Source of the DNA: Burkholderia cepacia GG4
GTDB lineage: Bacteria; Pseudomonadota; Gammaproteobacteria; Burkholderiales; Burkholderiaceae
Direction: 5' to 3'
Assembly: GCF_000292915.1 (NCBI RefSeq)
Contig: NC_018513.1
Coordinates: 2,728,001-2,792,000 of the forward strand
DNA length: 64,000 nucleotides
This document shows, piece by piece, positions 28,730 to 38,047 of this stretch. A program made the translations under genes and the position numbers. The notes below the pieces were generated by a model that worked only from the letters and a program-made list of their open reading frames with translations, searched no databases and had not been told where the DNA came from. Each line of letters begins with the position of its first letter. Position 1 is the first letter of the stretch.

Positions 28730-29323
28730 ATGAAGCAAGCCATTCGTGCCAGCGTCGCTGTCGCCGCGCTCTGCGCCGCCCTGATTTCTTCGCCGCACAT
28801 CGCCCGCGCAGACGGCGACGACACCGCGCTCACCAATCTCGTCGCGCTCGCGTCGCAGCGGCTCGCGCTTGCCGAACCCGTCGCGCGATGGAAATGGGCC
28901 AACCACCAGGCGATCGAGGACCGGCCGCGCGAAGCGCAGCTGCTCGCGTCGGTAGAACAGCGCGCGGGACAGGCCGGCGTGGATCCCGCGTTCGCGCGGA
29001 CGTTCTTCGAGGACCAGATCGCCGCGAGCAAGGAAGTGCAGAACGCGCTTTTTGCGACCTGGCGCGCGACGCGGCCGCCCGAAGGCGCGCCGCCCGACCT
29101 CGCGACCAGCACGCGGCCGGCGCTCGACCGGATCACGCAGAAGATGCTGGCCGGCCTCGCGCAAGTCGCGCCGTTACGCGACGCGCCCGATTGCCAGGCG
29201 CGGCTCGCACGCAGCATCGCGAACTGGAAGACGCTCACCCGTTACGATCCCACCCAGACGCAGGCGCTCGGCACCGCGCTGTCGCACGTCTGCTCCGCCG
29301 GCGGCGCAAGCGCGATCGGCTGA
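28730..29323 (+). CDS. Secreted (gamma-type) chorismate mutase
   Basis: 197 residues with a signal peptide (MKQAIRASVAVAALCAALISSPHIARA). The mature part is all-helical AroQ: LVALASQRLALAEPVARWKW carries the active-site Arg/Lys, ARTFFEDQIAASKEVQNAL follows, and a C-terminal Cys pair (APDCQARL and SHVCSAGG) fits the disulfide of periplasmic AroQ-gamma enzymes. It would convert chorismate to prephenate outside the cytoplasm, where the physiological role is unclear. Single gene, with no aro/phe genes beside it. Confidence 0.9.
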   Translation: MKQAIRASVAVAALCAALISSPHIARADGDDTALTNLVALASQRLALAEPVARWKWANHQAIEDRPREAQLLASVEQRAGQAGVDPAFARTFFEDQIAASKEVQNALFATWRATRPPEGAPPDLATSTRPALDRITQKMLAGLAQVAPLRDAPDCQARLARSIANWKTLTRYDPTQTQALGTALSHVCSAGGASAIG

Positions 29324-29359
29324 CGACACACGGCTATTGCGCGCCGCGTCGCTCGGCGC

Positions 29360-30487
29360 TCAGTCGGCAGGCGTGAGCGCCGCGAGCGGAATCAACTGCA
29401 GACCGCGTGCGAGCTGGGTCTGCAGCAGGCGATGGGTATGGGGCTCGAACGCGCCGTCCGTGCCGTCGGCCGCGAGCCGCACGGCCGCGTCGAGGGACTC
29501 GGCTGCACCGAGGTAGCACCAGCCGTCGATCACATGAAACAGGCGACGCTCGCCGCTCGCTTCGAACGCGACCGCGCCGTCGAACGGCCAGGGCGCATTG
29601 CCCGCACGGGCGGAATCGGCTGCGGGCCGCCGGTTGAATGACGGACGCAGGCGGGCGATCCACTGCGCTTCGGCGAGCATCGCGCCCAGCTCGTTGCCGG
29701 TCTCGCGCCATTCGACACGCCGCACCTGCTGCGCAATGCGCATTTCCTTCGACGAGCGCCGCTCGCCGGTCAGCAGCGAACGCAAGCGCTGCCGCACGCG
29801 CACGCTGCGGCCGACGTAAAGCGCTTCGTCGCCCTCCCCGAACAGCGCGTACACACCGCATCCGGCGGGCGCGGTATCGAGCCACGCCTCGGTCAGGTCG
29901 CCCGAGAGACGGAAATGGCGCGTCGTGCGCGCGATCTGGTCGCGCAGACGCTCGAGCGGCACGATCTCGTGCAGCTGCCGCCAGAACTGCCAGAGGAGAT
30001 CGGCATCCGCGAGCGCCCGGTGCCGGGCGGCAGGGACGAGGCCGTGCCGCTCGATCAGCGCATCGAGGCCGTGCCGCGACTCGCGCGGAAACAGCGCGCG
30101 CGACAGCCGCACCGTGCAAAGCACATCGGGATTGAACGCAATGCCGGCGCGCTCGAATTCGGCACGCAGGAAGCCCCGGTCGAAGCTCGCGTTGTGCGCG
30201 ACGAACAGCTTGCCGTCGAGGCGCTCGAACAGCGCGGGCGCGAGCGACGCAAACGACGGCGCGTCGCGCACCATCGCATCCGAAATGCCCGTCAGCTGCT
30301 CGATGAACGGCGGAATCGACTGTCCCGGATTGACGAGCGTCGTCCAGGTCGATACGCCGAGCGGGCCGATTTCGACCACGCCGATTTCGGTGATGCGGTG
30401 TTCGGCGGACGAGCCGCCGGTGGTTTCAAGGTCGACGAAAACGAGCGGCTGTTCGCTTGCAGGATCGGACGGACGGGAATCGGACAT
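29360..30487 (-). CDS. Exonuclease / GIY-YIG nuclease fusion
   Basis: 375 residues. Residues ~12-175 are a DnaQ-like 3'-5' exonuclease: Exo I VFVDLETTG (D19, E21), Exo II around FVAHNASFDRGFL and Exo III with HRALADADLLW. Residues ~210-290 are a GIY-YIG domain (GCGVYALFGEGDEALYVGRS) like the UvrC N-terminus or Cho. Such DnaQ-GIY-YIG fusions are known in proteobacteria and are usually labelled DNA polymerase III epsilon-like. The two nuclease activities imply a repair role, but the substrate is not known. Transcribed toward the chorismate mutase gene. Confidence 0.88.
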   Translation of the reverse strand: MSDSRPSDPASEQPLVFVDLETTGGSSAEHRITEIGVVEIGPLGVSTWTTLVNPGQSIPPFIEQLTGISDAMVRDAPSFASLAPALFERLDGKLFVAHNASFDRGFLRAEFERAGIAFNPDVLCTVRLSRALFPRESRHGLDALIERHGLVPAARHRALADADLLWQFWRQLHEIVPLERLRDQIARTTRHFRLSGDLTEAWLDTAPAGCGVYALFGEGDEALYVGRSVRVRQRLRSLLTGERRSSKEMRIAQQVRRVEWRETGNELGAMLAEAQWIARLRPSFNRRPAADSARAGNAPWPFDGAVAFEASGERRLFHVIDGWCYLGAAESLDAAVRLAADGTDGAFEPHTHRLLQTQLARGLQLIPLAALTPAD

Positions 30488-30589
30488 GAAAGGACAGGGA
30501 AACGATGCTTCCGTGAGTATGCACCGGCATGCGTGTTCGCGGCCAGCCCGGACCGGTCTCGATGCGCCGGACGCCTATTTTCGTTCCCA

Positions 30590-30621
30590 AAAAAGCAAAA
30601 AGCCCCCGCGAAGCGGGGGCC
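30590..30621 (-). terminator. Intrinsic terminator of the cold-shock gene
   Basis: GCCCCCGC / GCGGGGGC stem (30602-30620) with an A-rich left flank, giving a U-rich tail on the minus strand. Confidence 0.9.
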
Positions 30622-30647
30622 GGACGTGATCGGCAATGCGTGGCGCG

Positions 30648-30851
30648 TCAGGCCGCCTGGATATTCGCTGCCTGCTTGCCTTTCGGCCCGACTTTCACGT
30701 CGAAGGAAACGCGCTGGTTTTCCTTCAGCGTTTTGAAGCCGTCCATCCGGATTTCGGAAAAATGCGCAAACAAATCTTCGCCGCCATTATCGGACGTAAT
30801 AAAACCGAAACCCTTAGCATCGTTAAACCATTTTACGATACCGGTATCCAT
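30648..30851 (-). CDS. Cold-shock protein, CspA family
   Basis: 67 residues from ATG 30851 ([18 protein letters not shown]); the GTG 15 bases upstream would add an atypical leader. It has both RNA-binding motifs: RNP1 KGFGFI and RNP2 DLFAHFS. Nucleic-acid chaperone in the cytoplasm. It has a promoter with a ~110-base 5' leader, as is common for cold-shock mRNAs, and its own terminator. Confidence 0.95.
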   Translation of the reverse strand: MDTGIVKWFNDAKGFGFITSDNGGEDLFAHFSEIRMDGFKTLKENQRVSFDVKVGPKGKQAANIQAA

Positions 30852-30968
30852 ACCTTCGTTCCCCACTCGTTTAGATCAAAAAAGCTACCGTTTATAGCCG
30901 CTTCCCGAAATCCCGCAACATCGCGCCGACACTCCCCCCAGCGCTCCGCCCGGGGACGGAGTGCTGAC

Positions 30969-30998
30969 TTTATAAATTGGACAATCCGGGTGCGTCAA
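30969..30998 (-). promoter_or_regulatory. Sigma-70 promoter of the cold-shock gene
   Basis: On the minus strand TTGACG (30993-30998) and TATAAA (30969-30974) with an 18-base spacer. The predicted start lies near 30962, leaving about 110 bases of leader. Confidence 0.75.
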
Positions 30999-31243
30999 GA
31001 GAATTTTTGGCGCCCTGTTTATCAAAAAAACGTCAATACCAATGGAATCGGTACACCATCGGTTTTCATTAATTGATTCACATCAAAAACCTGTCAATAT
31101 TACCGGGAGCAGATCACTGATAATCCCGACCGCGAAAAACCTACCGGGGACAAATCCAGCCGGTAAATTCCTCGGGTTTTTTCCGGGTTGCGGAAAACGG
31201 GGGACGTTGCGATGCTGGTGTAACGCGATGGAAGGAGAGCGTC

Positions 31244-31516
31244 ATGTGGCTGGACGGAATCAAGCGCTTCGCGAGCCGGCTCACGCGCGTACGCCGCAAG
31301 TCCCGCGCGCTGGCCGAGCCCGCCGGTGAAACGCCATGCGACACCGAATTCGACCCGACCTGGCATGGCGACCATTGGCAGAACCTGCTGGCGTCGCCGC
31401 TGGACGCGCGTCACTACGTGATGGAAGACTGGACGTACACACCGCCACCGACCGAAGCCGACGACACGGAGCCGACACGCAAGCGCAAGCGTAAGCGGCG
31501 CTCGTACACGCAATAG
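31244..31516 (+). CDS. Small basic hypothetical protein
   Basis: 90 residues with a good ribosome-binding site (GGAAGGAGAG) before ATG 31244. An N-terminal basic helix (LTRVRRKSRALA) is followed by an aromatic-rich middle (FDPTWHGDHWQNLL, HYVMEDWTY) and a C-terminal run of Lys/Arg (RKRKRKRRSYTQ). I do not recognise a family. The basic tail suggests nucleic-acid or membrane-surface contact. The ~240 bases upstream are noticeably AT-rich and hold the promoter region of this gene and of the divergent cold-shock gene. Confidence 0.65.
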   Translation: MWLDGIKRFASRLTRVRRKSRALAEPAGETPCDTEFDPTWHGDHWQNLLASPLDARHYVMEDWTYTPPPTEADDTEPTRKRKRKRRSYTQ

Positions 31517-31533
31517 GGATCCGGTGACGGGAC

Positions 31534-31562
31534 AAAAAAAAAGCGCGACTGGGAAGTCGCGC
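31534..31562 (-). terminator. Orphan minus-strand intrinsic terminator
   Basis: Perfect 8-base stem GCGCGACT/AGTCGCGC (31543-31562) with a nine-A run on the left, i.e. a nine-U tail only for leftward transcription. No leftward protein gene precedes it. Confidence 0.85.
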
Positions 31563-31617
31563 CGACAAAGGTTTGGAGATCTTTTCCGTCAACGAAAAAG
31601 TCTGCTTCGGAAAGCAG
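31534..31617 (-). ncRNA. Candidate small RNA ending at the orphan terminator
   Basis: Leftward transcription from a TATACT -10 (minus strand, 31625-31630) would start near 31617 and end in the 31534 terminator, giving an RNA of about 84 bases. It has an internal hairpin from the CTGCTTTCCGAAGCAG stretch. The -35 is poor, although a perfect TTGACA lies further upstream (31685-31690) at the wrong spacing. I do not recognise a known sRNA family. Confidence 0.4.
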
Positions 31618-31995
31618 AGATTGGAGTATAGCGAGAGAACATCCTTTCATTATCCATGCTCCACACAAACCTCTATTGCCGATGTGTCAATAATCGCGCT
31701 AGTACCGCTCTCCCCCGCCCCTGATCGCCTGTCGCGATCGCGCAACGCCCATTACGGATTCGTGTTTGCCCGTTCCGCTTGCTGCGCTGCCACAAGGCCT
31801 TGATGGCAACGGCTCTCGGCGCATTCGCTCGCTGTCGCGTGAGCCCGGATTCAGGATCGGCCAAAGCAGCTTCCTTCTCCGTCCGGTCCAATCCATACAC
31901 CGCGAAGGGATATCCGATGAAGGCGCCCCTGCCCCGCGCCGCGGCCCGTGCCCGCAGCAGGCCCGATCGCCATCATCCCGGCCTGCAGACAGATC
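31563..31995. other. Region between the small basic gene and the porin remnant
   Basis: Apart from the candidate sRNA I see no gene. Several short frames cross it but show no family or start signals. Confidence 0.4.
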
Positions 31996-32261
31996 ATGAA
32001 AAGGACCCTGATCGTCACCGCGTGGGCCGACGTGTTTGCGACTGCCGCCCATGCGCAATGCAGCGTCACGCTGTACGGCCTGATCGATGCCGGCATCACG
32101 TACCCGAACAATCAGGGCCGGCATGCGCATGACAGGAGACGAGCGGCCCGATCAACGGCAGCCGCTGGGGCATTCGCCGGTACCGACGATCTCGGCGGCG
32201 GCCTGAAAGCGATCTTCACGCCGGAAAGCGGCTTCGGGATCAACAACGGCTCGCTCAAGCA
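31996..32261 (+). pseudogene. Remnant of a Gram-negative porin gene
   Basis: ATG 31996 begins a porin-like signal peptide and first strand (MKRTLIVTAWADVFATAAHA, then SVTLYGLIDAGITY). The next segment, SGPINGSRWGIR, is in a different frame (+2) from about 32142 to 32177. One extra base near 32178 returns to frame for GTDDLGGGLKAIF and ESGFGINNGSLK. Homology then stops, so only ~90 of the usual ~350-380 residues remain. Two compensating frame changes and the lost barrel make this a decayed porin. The frame itself stays open to 32358 as a 120-codon ORF. Confidence 0.8.
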
Positions 32262-32333
32262 TCATGACGAAGCGCCCCACCCGGGGCGCTTGTTCGTGAC
32301 GGCGACGCGTTGCGTCGATGCGAGGCTACAGGC

Positions 32334-32894
32334 TCACGCGTTGCGCGACGCCGGATAACGGACGTCAAGCACGTCGATCGGCTGCGGGCCGGCCGGCGTC
32401 ATCAGCGTGACGGTGTCGCCGATCTTCGCCTTGATGAGCGCCCGCGCGACCGGCGAGATCCAGCTGACGCAGCCGTGGTCGAGATCGACCTCGTCGATCC
32501 CGACGATCGTGATCGTGTGATCCTCGCCGTCCGGCGTCGCGTAATCGACGGTCGCGCCGAAGAACACCTGGTCGACGTTCTCCTGCCGGCTCGCGTCGAC
32601 AACTTCGGCGAGATCGAGCCGCTTCGTCAGGAAGCGGATGCGACGATCGATCTCGCGCAACCGCCGCTTGCCGTAGATGTAGTCGCCATTCTCCGACCGG
32701 TCGCCGTTCGACGCGGCCCACGACACGAGCCGCACGACCTCGGGACGCTCGACGTCGATCAGGCTCAGGAGCTCGTCCCTGAGCCGCTTGTGGCCGGCCG
32801 GCGTGATGTAGTTCTTCGCGCCCGCGGGAATCGCGGGTTGAGCCTGGTCGAGATCGTCGTCGCCGTCCGACTCTTTGACAAACGCCTTGTTCAT
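32334..32894 (-). CDS. greB: Transcription elongation factor GreB
   Basis: 186 residues. The N-terminal ~25-residue extension precedes the coiled-coil finger: YITPAGHKRLRDELLSLI, with acidic tip residues near NGDRSENGDYIYGKRRLREID. The C-terminal FKBP-like domain is DYATPDGEDHTITIVG and SPVARALIKAKIGDTV. It enters the RNA polymerase secondary channel and stimulates cleavage of backtracked RNA. The basic finger and length favour GreB over GreA. Single gene, leftward. Confidence 0.93.
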   Translation of the reverse strand: MNKAFVKESDGDDDLDQAQPAIPAGAKNYITPAGHKRLRDELLSLIDVERPEVVRLVSWAASNGDRSENGDYIYGKRRLREIDRRIRFLTKRLDLAEVVDASRQENVDQVFFGATVDYATPDGEDHTITIVGIDEVDLDHGCVSWISPVARALIKAKIGDTVTLMTPAGPQPIDVLDVRYPASRNA

Positions 32895-33004
32895 GATGCA
32901 GATTCAATACAGGGATGACTGATGCTTCAAGAGTACACGAAGGGCGGCCCGGTAAGGCCGCGTCGCATATTTTGCGAATAAGGCTTCCCTTTTCAAACAA
33001 CCCT

Positions 33005-33012
33005 GCTATAAT
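33005..33012 (+). promoter_or_regulatory. Extended -10 promoter of the tRNA-Arg cluster
   Basis: TGC followed by consensus TATAAT at 33007-33012, 13 bases before the first tRNA. The -35 region (CTTCCC) is weak, as expected with an extended -10. Confidence 0.82.
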
Positions 33013-33025
33013 CCCTCTTCTGCGT

Positions 33026-33102
33026 GCGGCTGTAGCTCAGTTGGATAGAGTACTTGGCTACGAACCAAGGGGTCGTGGGTTCGAATCCTGCCAGCCGCGC
33101 CA
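33026..33102 (+). tRNA. tRNA-Arg(ACG), copy 1
   Basis: 77 bases with encoded CCA. Acceptor GCGGCTG/CAGCCGC is fully paired. Anticodon stem CTTGG/CCAAG has loop CTACGAA, giving ACG (inosine-modified, reads CGU/CGC/CGA). First of three identical tandem copies. Confidence 0.97.
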
Positions 33103-33110
33103 CCTTTTTC

Positions 33111-33138
33111 GAGGGCCTTCGGAACCGAAGGCCCTTTC
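33111..33138 (+). terminator. Hairpin between tRNA-Arg copies 1 and 2
   Basis: GGGCCTTCGG AA CCGAAGGCCC stem followed by TTTC. It could attenuate read-through or guide processing rather than fully terminate, because two more copies follow without an obvious new promoter. Confidence 0.6.
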
Positions 33139-33164
33139 AGTTCAAAGTAGTGTTGTTTTTGCGT

Positions 33165-33241
33165 GCGGCTGTAGCTCAGTTGGATAGAGTACTTGGCTAC
33201 GAACCAAGGGGTCGTGGGTTCGAATCCTGCCAGCCGCGCCA
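33165..33241 (+). tRNA. tRNA-Arg(ACG), copy 2
   Basis: Identical in all 77 bases to copy 1, with the same GCGT leader just before it. Confidence 0.97.
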
Positions 33242-33302
33242 CCTTTTTGGGGACCTTCCCACCGTAGAAGGTTCCGACAGTTGAAGTAGTACCGCTTTGC
33301 GT

Positions 33303-33379
33303 GCGGCTGTAGCTCAGTTGGATAGAGTACTTGGCTACGAACCAAGGGGTCGTGGGTTCGAATCCTGCCAGCCGCGCCA
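33303..33379 (+). tRNA. tRNA-Arg(ACG), copy 3
   Basis: Identical in all 77 bases to copies 1 and 2. The copies are spaced 139 and 138 bases apart. Confidence 0.97.
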
Positions 33380-33382
33380 CCT

Positions 33383-33418
33383 CAGAAGGGCCTTCCTCCG
33401 GGAAGGCCCTTTTTTCTT
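33383..33418 (+). terminator. Intrinsic terminator of the tRNA-Arg cluster
   Basis: GAAGGGCCTTCC and GGAAGGCCCTT arms followed by a long T tract. Confidence 0.9.
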
Positions 33419-33510
33419 TTCCACTCCCCTCTTCTCGCTGACCACCTGACCACGTCTCCCGCTCGACGCGAGACGGGCCGCCCCGGCACGAGCCCGTCGC
33501 CTACGTCACC

Positions 33511-33538
33511 AACGAAAACGGCGGCCCATGGCCGCCGT
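33511..33538 (-). terminator. Intrinsic terminator of spoT
   Basis: ACGGCGGCC/GGCCGCCGT stem around CAT, with a TTTCGTT tail on the minus strand, 30 bases after the spoT stop. Confidence 0.8.
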
Positions 33539-33567
33539 CGTATCCCGCTGCAAGGCAACGCGACGCG

Positions 33568-35934
33568 TCAGTAATCCTGCCGCTCGCGCTCGATGCGCAT
33601 GCCGCCGTCGTGACGCGCATGCGCACCGTCGTCGGTGGAGCGTTCGCGCATGATCCGCATCACGTCCGGATTGGTCCGCACGCGCCGCATCACGTTCGCG
33701 AGATGCACGCGATCGCTGACCTGGATCACGAAGCGCAGCACCGTCGATTCGTGCGTCAGATCCTCGTCCATCGCAATGTGAACGATGTTCGCGTCGGCCG
33801 ACGTGATGTCTGCCGCGACGCGCGCGAAGATGCCCTTCGTGTTCTTCACGAGTGCCTTCACCGCGACATCGAACAGGCGGCCCGGCTGCGGCGCCCATTC
33901 GACGTCGATCCAGCGGCCCGGATCGCGGCGATGGATGCGCTGCGCGACACGGCAATCGGTCGTATGAATCGCCATCCCGAGGCCGATGCCGATATAGCCC
34001 ATGATCGCGTCGCCCGGAATCGGCCGGCAGCATGCCGACAGTTGCACGGACATCCCCTCGGTGCCGGTAATCACGACCGGCGGCGCATTGTGCGCGGGAT
34101 GCCGCTCGGACTTCGGCAGGTCGTCGTCCGCATCGCGGCCGCTCATCAACACCTCGATGCGCTTGGCCATCACCGCGGCGACGCGGCGGCCGAGGCCGAT
34201 GTCCGCGAAGATTTCCTGGCGGCTCTTGTTGCCCGTCCACTGCACGAGCTTCTCCCACACTTCCGGCGCAACATCGGCCAGCGCGAGGCCATAGCCCTTC
34301 AGGCTTTGGTCGACAAGCCGCTCGCCGAGCTGCACGGACTCGTTCAGGCGCATCGTCTTCAGGTAGTGACGAATCGCCGAACGCGCCTTGCCGGTGCGCA
34401 CGAAACCGAGCCACGCGGGGTTCGGCTTCGAATACGGCGCGGTGATCACCTCGACGATGTCGCCGCTCTTCAGCTCGGTACGCAGCGGCAGCAACTCGTT
34501 GTTGATCTTCACGGCCACGCACTGGTTGCCGAGATCGCTGTGGATCGAATACGCGAAATCGAGCGCCGTCGCGCCGCGCGGCAGCGCCATGATCTTCGAC
34601 TTCGGCGTGAACACGTAGACCGCGTCCGGGAACAGGTCGATCTTCACGTGCTCGAGGAATTCGCTCGAATCGCCGGCTTCGCTCTGGATGTCGAGCAGCG
34701 ACTTCAGCCACTGGTGCGCGCGCTTCTGCACGTCGTTCAGGTCCGCGCCGCCGTTCTTGTACAGCCAGTGCGCGGCCACGCCGGCCTCGGCGATCTCGTG
34801 CATCTTGCGCGTGCGCACCTGGAACTCGATCGGCGCGCCGAACGGGCCGACGAGCGTCGTGTGCAGCGACTGGTAGCCGTTGATCTTCGGAATCGCGATG
34901 TAGTCCTTGAACTTGCCGGGCACGGGCTTGTACAGCGAGTGCAGCGCGCCGATGCACGTGTAGCAGTCGAGCGGGCTCTCGACGACGACGCGAAAGCCGT
35001 ACACGTCGAGCACCTGCGAGAACGACAGCTGCTTGTCGCGCATCTTGCGATAGATGCTGTAGATCGTCTTTTCGCGGCCGGTGATCTCGGCGTCGATCTT
35101 CGCGTCGGTCATCGCGCGCTGCGCGGACTCGAGGATCTTGCTGATCACTTCGCGGCGGTTGCCGCGCGCGGCCTTCACGGCCTTCTCGAGCGTCGCGTAG
35201 CGATGCGGGTTGAAGTTCGCGAAGCTCATGTCCTGCAGCTCGCGATACGTGTTGTTCAACCCGAGGCGGTGCGCGATCGGCGCATAGATGTCGAGCGTCT
35301 CGCGTGCGACGCGGCGGCGCTTTTCCATCGGCACCGCGCCGAGCGTGCGCATGTTGTGCAGACGGTCGGCGAGCTTGACGAGAATGACGCGCACGTCGCG
35401 CGCCATCGCGAGCAGCATCTTGCGGAAGTTTTCCGCCTGCGCTTCCTCGCGGCTGCGGAACTCCATCTTGTCGAGTTTCGACAGGCCGTCGACCAGTTCG
35501 GCGACCTTCGGGCCGAACCGCTCGGCCAGCTCGCTCTTGGTCACGCCCTGGTCTTCCATCACGTCGTGCAGCAGCGCGGCCATCACGGCCTGCGCGTCGA
35601 GCTTCCAGCCGGCGCAGATTTCCGCGACGGCGACGGGATGGGTGATGTAGGGCTCGCCGCTCTGGCGATATTGACCGAGGTGGGCTTCGTCGCCGAAGTG
35701 GAACGCCGCCTTGACCTCTTTGATTTCCTCCGGAGCGAGATACTCGGCAAGCGTGGCCGTCAGTTTCGCGATCGAAACGACGCCGTGCTTGCGCGGCTGC
35801 TCCGGTGTGGCGGTCGGCCCGAACAGGTGCCGGAAGGACTGTTCGAGGACCGCGTCGATGTACTGGCGCGCAGGCGACTGGGCCGTGGCTTCGGTGGTCG
35901 AATCCGCGGAGGCGGACGATGGGGTGGTGCTCAT
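33568..35934 (-). CDS. spoT: Bifunctional (p)ppGpp synthase/hydrolase
   Basis: 788 residues. Order: HD hydrolase (~60-210, with LLHDVMEDQG and KLADRLHNMRTL, intact so hydrolysis is expected), RelA/SpoT synthetase (~260-370, GREKTIYSIYRKM and DVYGFRVVVE), TGS (~410-475, VYVFTPKSKIMALPRGAT) and a C-terminal ACT (~700-770). It makes and degrades the stringent-response alarmone. The N-terminal ~45 residues are an extension before the HD domain. It ends the leftward yicC-gmk-rpoZ-spoT block, the usual order rpoZ-spoT, 63 bases after rpoZ. Confidence 0.95.
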   Translation of the reverse strand: MSTTPSSASADSTTEATAQSPARQYIDAVLEQSFRHLFGPTATPEQPRKHGVVSIAKLTATLAEYLAPEEIKEVKAAFHFGDEAHLGQYRQSGEPYITHPVAVAEICAGWKLDAQAVMAALLHDVMEDQGVTKSELAERFGPKVAELVDGLSKLDKMEFRSREEAQAENFRKMLLAMARDVRVILVKLADRLHNMRTLGAVPMEKRRRVARETLDIYAPIAHRLGLNNTYRELQDMSFANFNPHRYATLEKAVKAARGNRREVISKILESAQRAMTDAKIDAEITGREKTIYSIYRKMRDKQLSFSQVLDVYGFRVVVESPLDCYTCIGALHSLYKPVPGKFKDYIAIPKINGYQSLHTTLVGPFGAPIEFQVRTRKMHEIAEAGVAAHWLYKNGGADLNDVQKRAHQWLKSLLDIQSEAGDSSEFLEHVKIDLFPDAVYVFTPKSKIMALPRGATALDFAYSIHSDLGNQCVAVKINNELLPLRTELKSGDIVEVITAPYSKPNPAWLGFVRTGKARSAIRHYLKTMRLNESVQLGERLVDQSLKGYGLALADVAPEVWEKLVQWTGNKSRQEIFADIGLGRRVAAVMAKRIEVLMSGRDADDDLPKSERHPAHNAPPVVITGTEGMSVQLSACCRPIPGDAIMGYIGIGLGMAIHTTDCRVAQRIHRRDPGRWIDVEWAPQPGRLFDVAVKALVKNTKGIFARVAADITSADANIVHIAMDEDLTHESTVLRFVIQVSDRVHLANVMRRVRTNPDVMRIMRERSTDDGAHARHDGGMRIERERQDY

Positions 35935-35997
35935 ATTCGCCTCCAGGTCGAGTCGTTGCGCGCGTGGACTACATGGCTGGAACGGGCCGGATGCGCG

Positions 35998-36201
35998 TTA
36001 CACCGGCACCTTCTTCAGCATCTCGACGCCGACCTGGCCGGCGGCGATTTCGCGCAGCGCGACGACGGTCGGCTTGTCGCGGCTCTCGATCTTCGGCGTA
36101 TGGCCTTGCGCGAGCTGCCGCGCGCGGTAGGTGGCGGCGAGCGCCAGTTCGAAGCGGTTGGGGATTTGCTTCAGGCAGTCTTCGACGGTAATGCGAGCCA
36201 T
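35998..36201 (-). CDS. rpoZ: RNA polymerase omega subunit
   Basis: 67 residues, [30 protein letters not shown] in adjoining blocks. This is the standard omega N-terminus, with [11 protein letters not shown] completing the family core. It assists assembly of beta' and in proteobacteria forms one ppGpp site on RNA polymerase, which fits its position next to spoT. Good ribosome-binding site (AGAAGGAA) upstream. Confidence 0.96.
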
Positions 36202-36259
36202 GTTGGAAATTCCTTCTGAATATAGTCCTTATTCTACCTTATGTCCCTCTACCCCCGCG

Positions 36260-36949
<690 letters not shown>

Positions 36950-37873
36950 TTACTCCAGGTTTTGCACTTGCTCGCGCATCTGCTCGATCAACAGCTTGAG
37001 CGCCATCGATGCGTCGGCCAGTTCCTTCGCCGCCGCCTTCGAGCCGAGCGTGTTCGCTTCGCGATTCAGTTCCTGCATCATGAAGTCGAGACGCTTGCCG
37101 ACGCGGCCGCCCTTCTCGATCACGTGACGCGTTTCGTTCAGGTGCGCGGTGAGTCGCGACAGCTCTTCCGCGATGTCGATCCGGATGCCGTACATCGTCA
37201 CTTCCTGACGAATGCGTTCCGCGGCTTCCTCGCGCGTGACGATCGGCGCGCTGCCTTCGGGCGCCGCGATGCCGAGCGCTTCCTGCAGCCGCTCGACGAT
37301 CTTCTGCTGATGCTTCGCGATCAGCTCCGGCACGAGCGGCGTGATGCGCGCGACGATCGCTTCCATCTCGGTGACGTTCGACAGCAGCATCGTCGCAAGC
37401 TGCGCGCCTTCGCGCGAACGCACGACGACGAGCTCGCCGATCGCTTCCTTGCCGCATGCGAGCACCGCGTCGCGGATCGCTTCCGCCGACACGCCGCTCT
37501 CGGCGAGCACGCCGGGCCAGCGCAGGATCTCGCCCGCACGCAGGCGGCCGACACCCGGGAACGAGTCGAGCACCGAGCGTTCGAGCTCGGCGAGCTGGCC
37601 GAGCGCCGACTGGTTCAGCGCGCCCGCGCCGATGCTCTGCTCGCCGCGCTGCAGGTTGATGCGCACGTCGACCTTGCCGCGCGACAGCTTGTTCATCAGC
37701 ATTTCGCGCAACGCGGGTTCGCACGCGCGCACGTCGTCCGGCATGCGGAAATTCAGGTCGAGGAAGCGCGAGTTCACGGTGCGCAGTTCGACCGACACGC
37801 TGGTGCCGCCGTTGCCGGTGGCCGTCGCGAGTTCGCGCGTCGCACTCGCGTAGCCCGTCATGCTGTAGATCAT
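36950..37873 (-). CDS. yicC: YicC family endoribonuclease
   Basis: 307 residues from ATG 37873 ([15 protein letters not shown]), the invariant family N-terminus. The C-terminal conserved [19 protein letters not shown] block (DUF1732) precedes the last ~40 residues. YicC proteins are stress-linked endoribonucleases (MucR/YicC). First gene of the leftward yicC-gmk-rpoZ-spoT run, divergent from rph. Confidence 0.93.
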   Translation of the reverse strand: MIYSMTGYASATRELATATGNGGTSVSVELRTVNSRFLDLNFRMPDDVRACEPALREMLMNKLSRGKVDVRINLQRGEQSIGAGALNQSALGQLAELERSVLDSFPGVGRLRAGEILRWPGVLAESGVSAEAIRDAVLACGKEAIGELVVVRSREGAQLATMLLSNVTEMEAIVARITPLVPELIAKHQQKIVERLQEALGIAAPEGSAPIVTREEAAERIRQEVTMYGIRIDIAEELSRLTAHLNETRHVIEKGGRVGKRLDFMMQELNREANTLGSKAAAKELADASMALKLLIEQMREQVQNLE

Positions 37874-38010
37874 GGTTCGTCTCGCCGTCTGGATGCCCTT
37901 GCGGGCGGGAATATGTCGAGGCGCCCGGCGCATCGCAAGGCGCGGGGCGGGAAGCGCGCATTATCCCATTTTTGCGCCGCCCCCCGCCGGGCAAGGCTGC
38001 CGTTCGGCGC

Positions 38011-38016
38011 TAAAAT
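38011..38016 (+). promoter_or_regulatory. -10 hexamer (TAAAAT) of the rph operon
   Basis: TAAAAT 31 bases before the rph ATG. The same CGCTAAAATCG context occurs before dsbB, suggesting a common local promoter style. Confidence 0.5.
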
Positions 38017-38047
38017 CGGGGTTTCCTCTTCGGTCCACGATTCCCCC

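Noticed and set aside
33006..33380. ORF with three repeats of GFEPTTPWFVAKYSIQLSYS
   Set aside because: Antisense translation of the three tRNA-Arg copies, not a repeat protein.
33610..36219. 869-codon plus-strand frame
   Set aside because: Antisense of spoT and rpoZ with His/Arg/Asp-rich composition typical of high-GC shadow frames.
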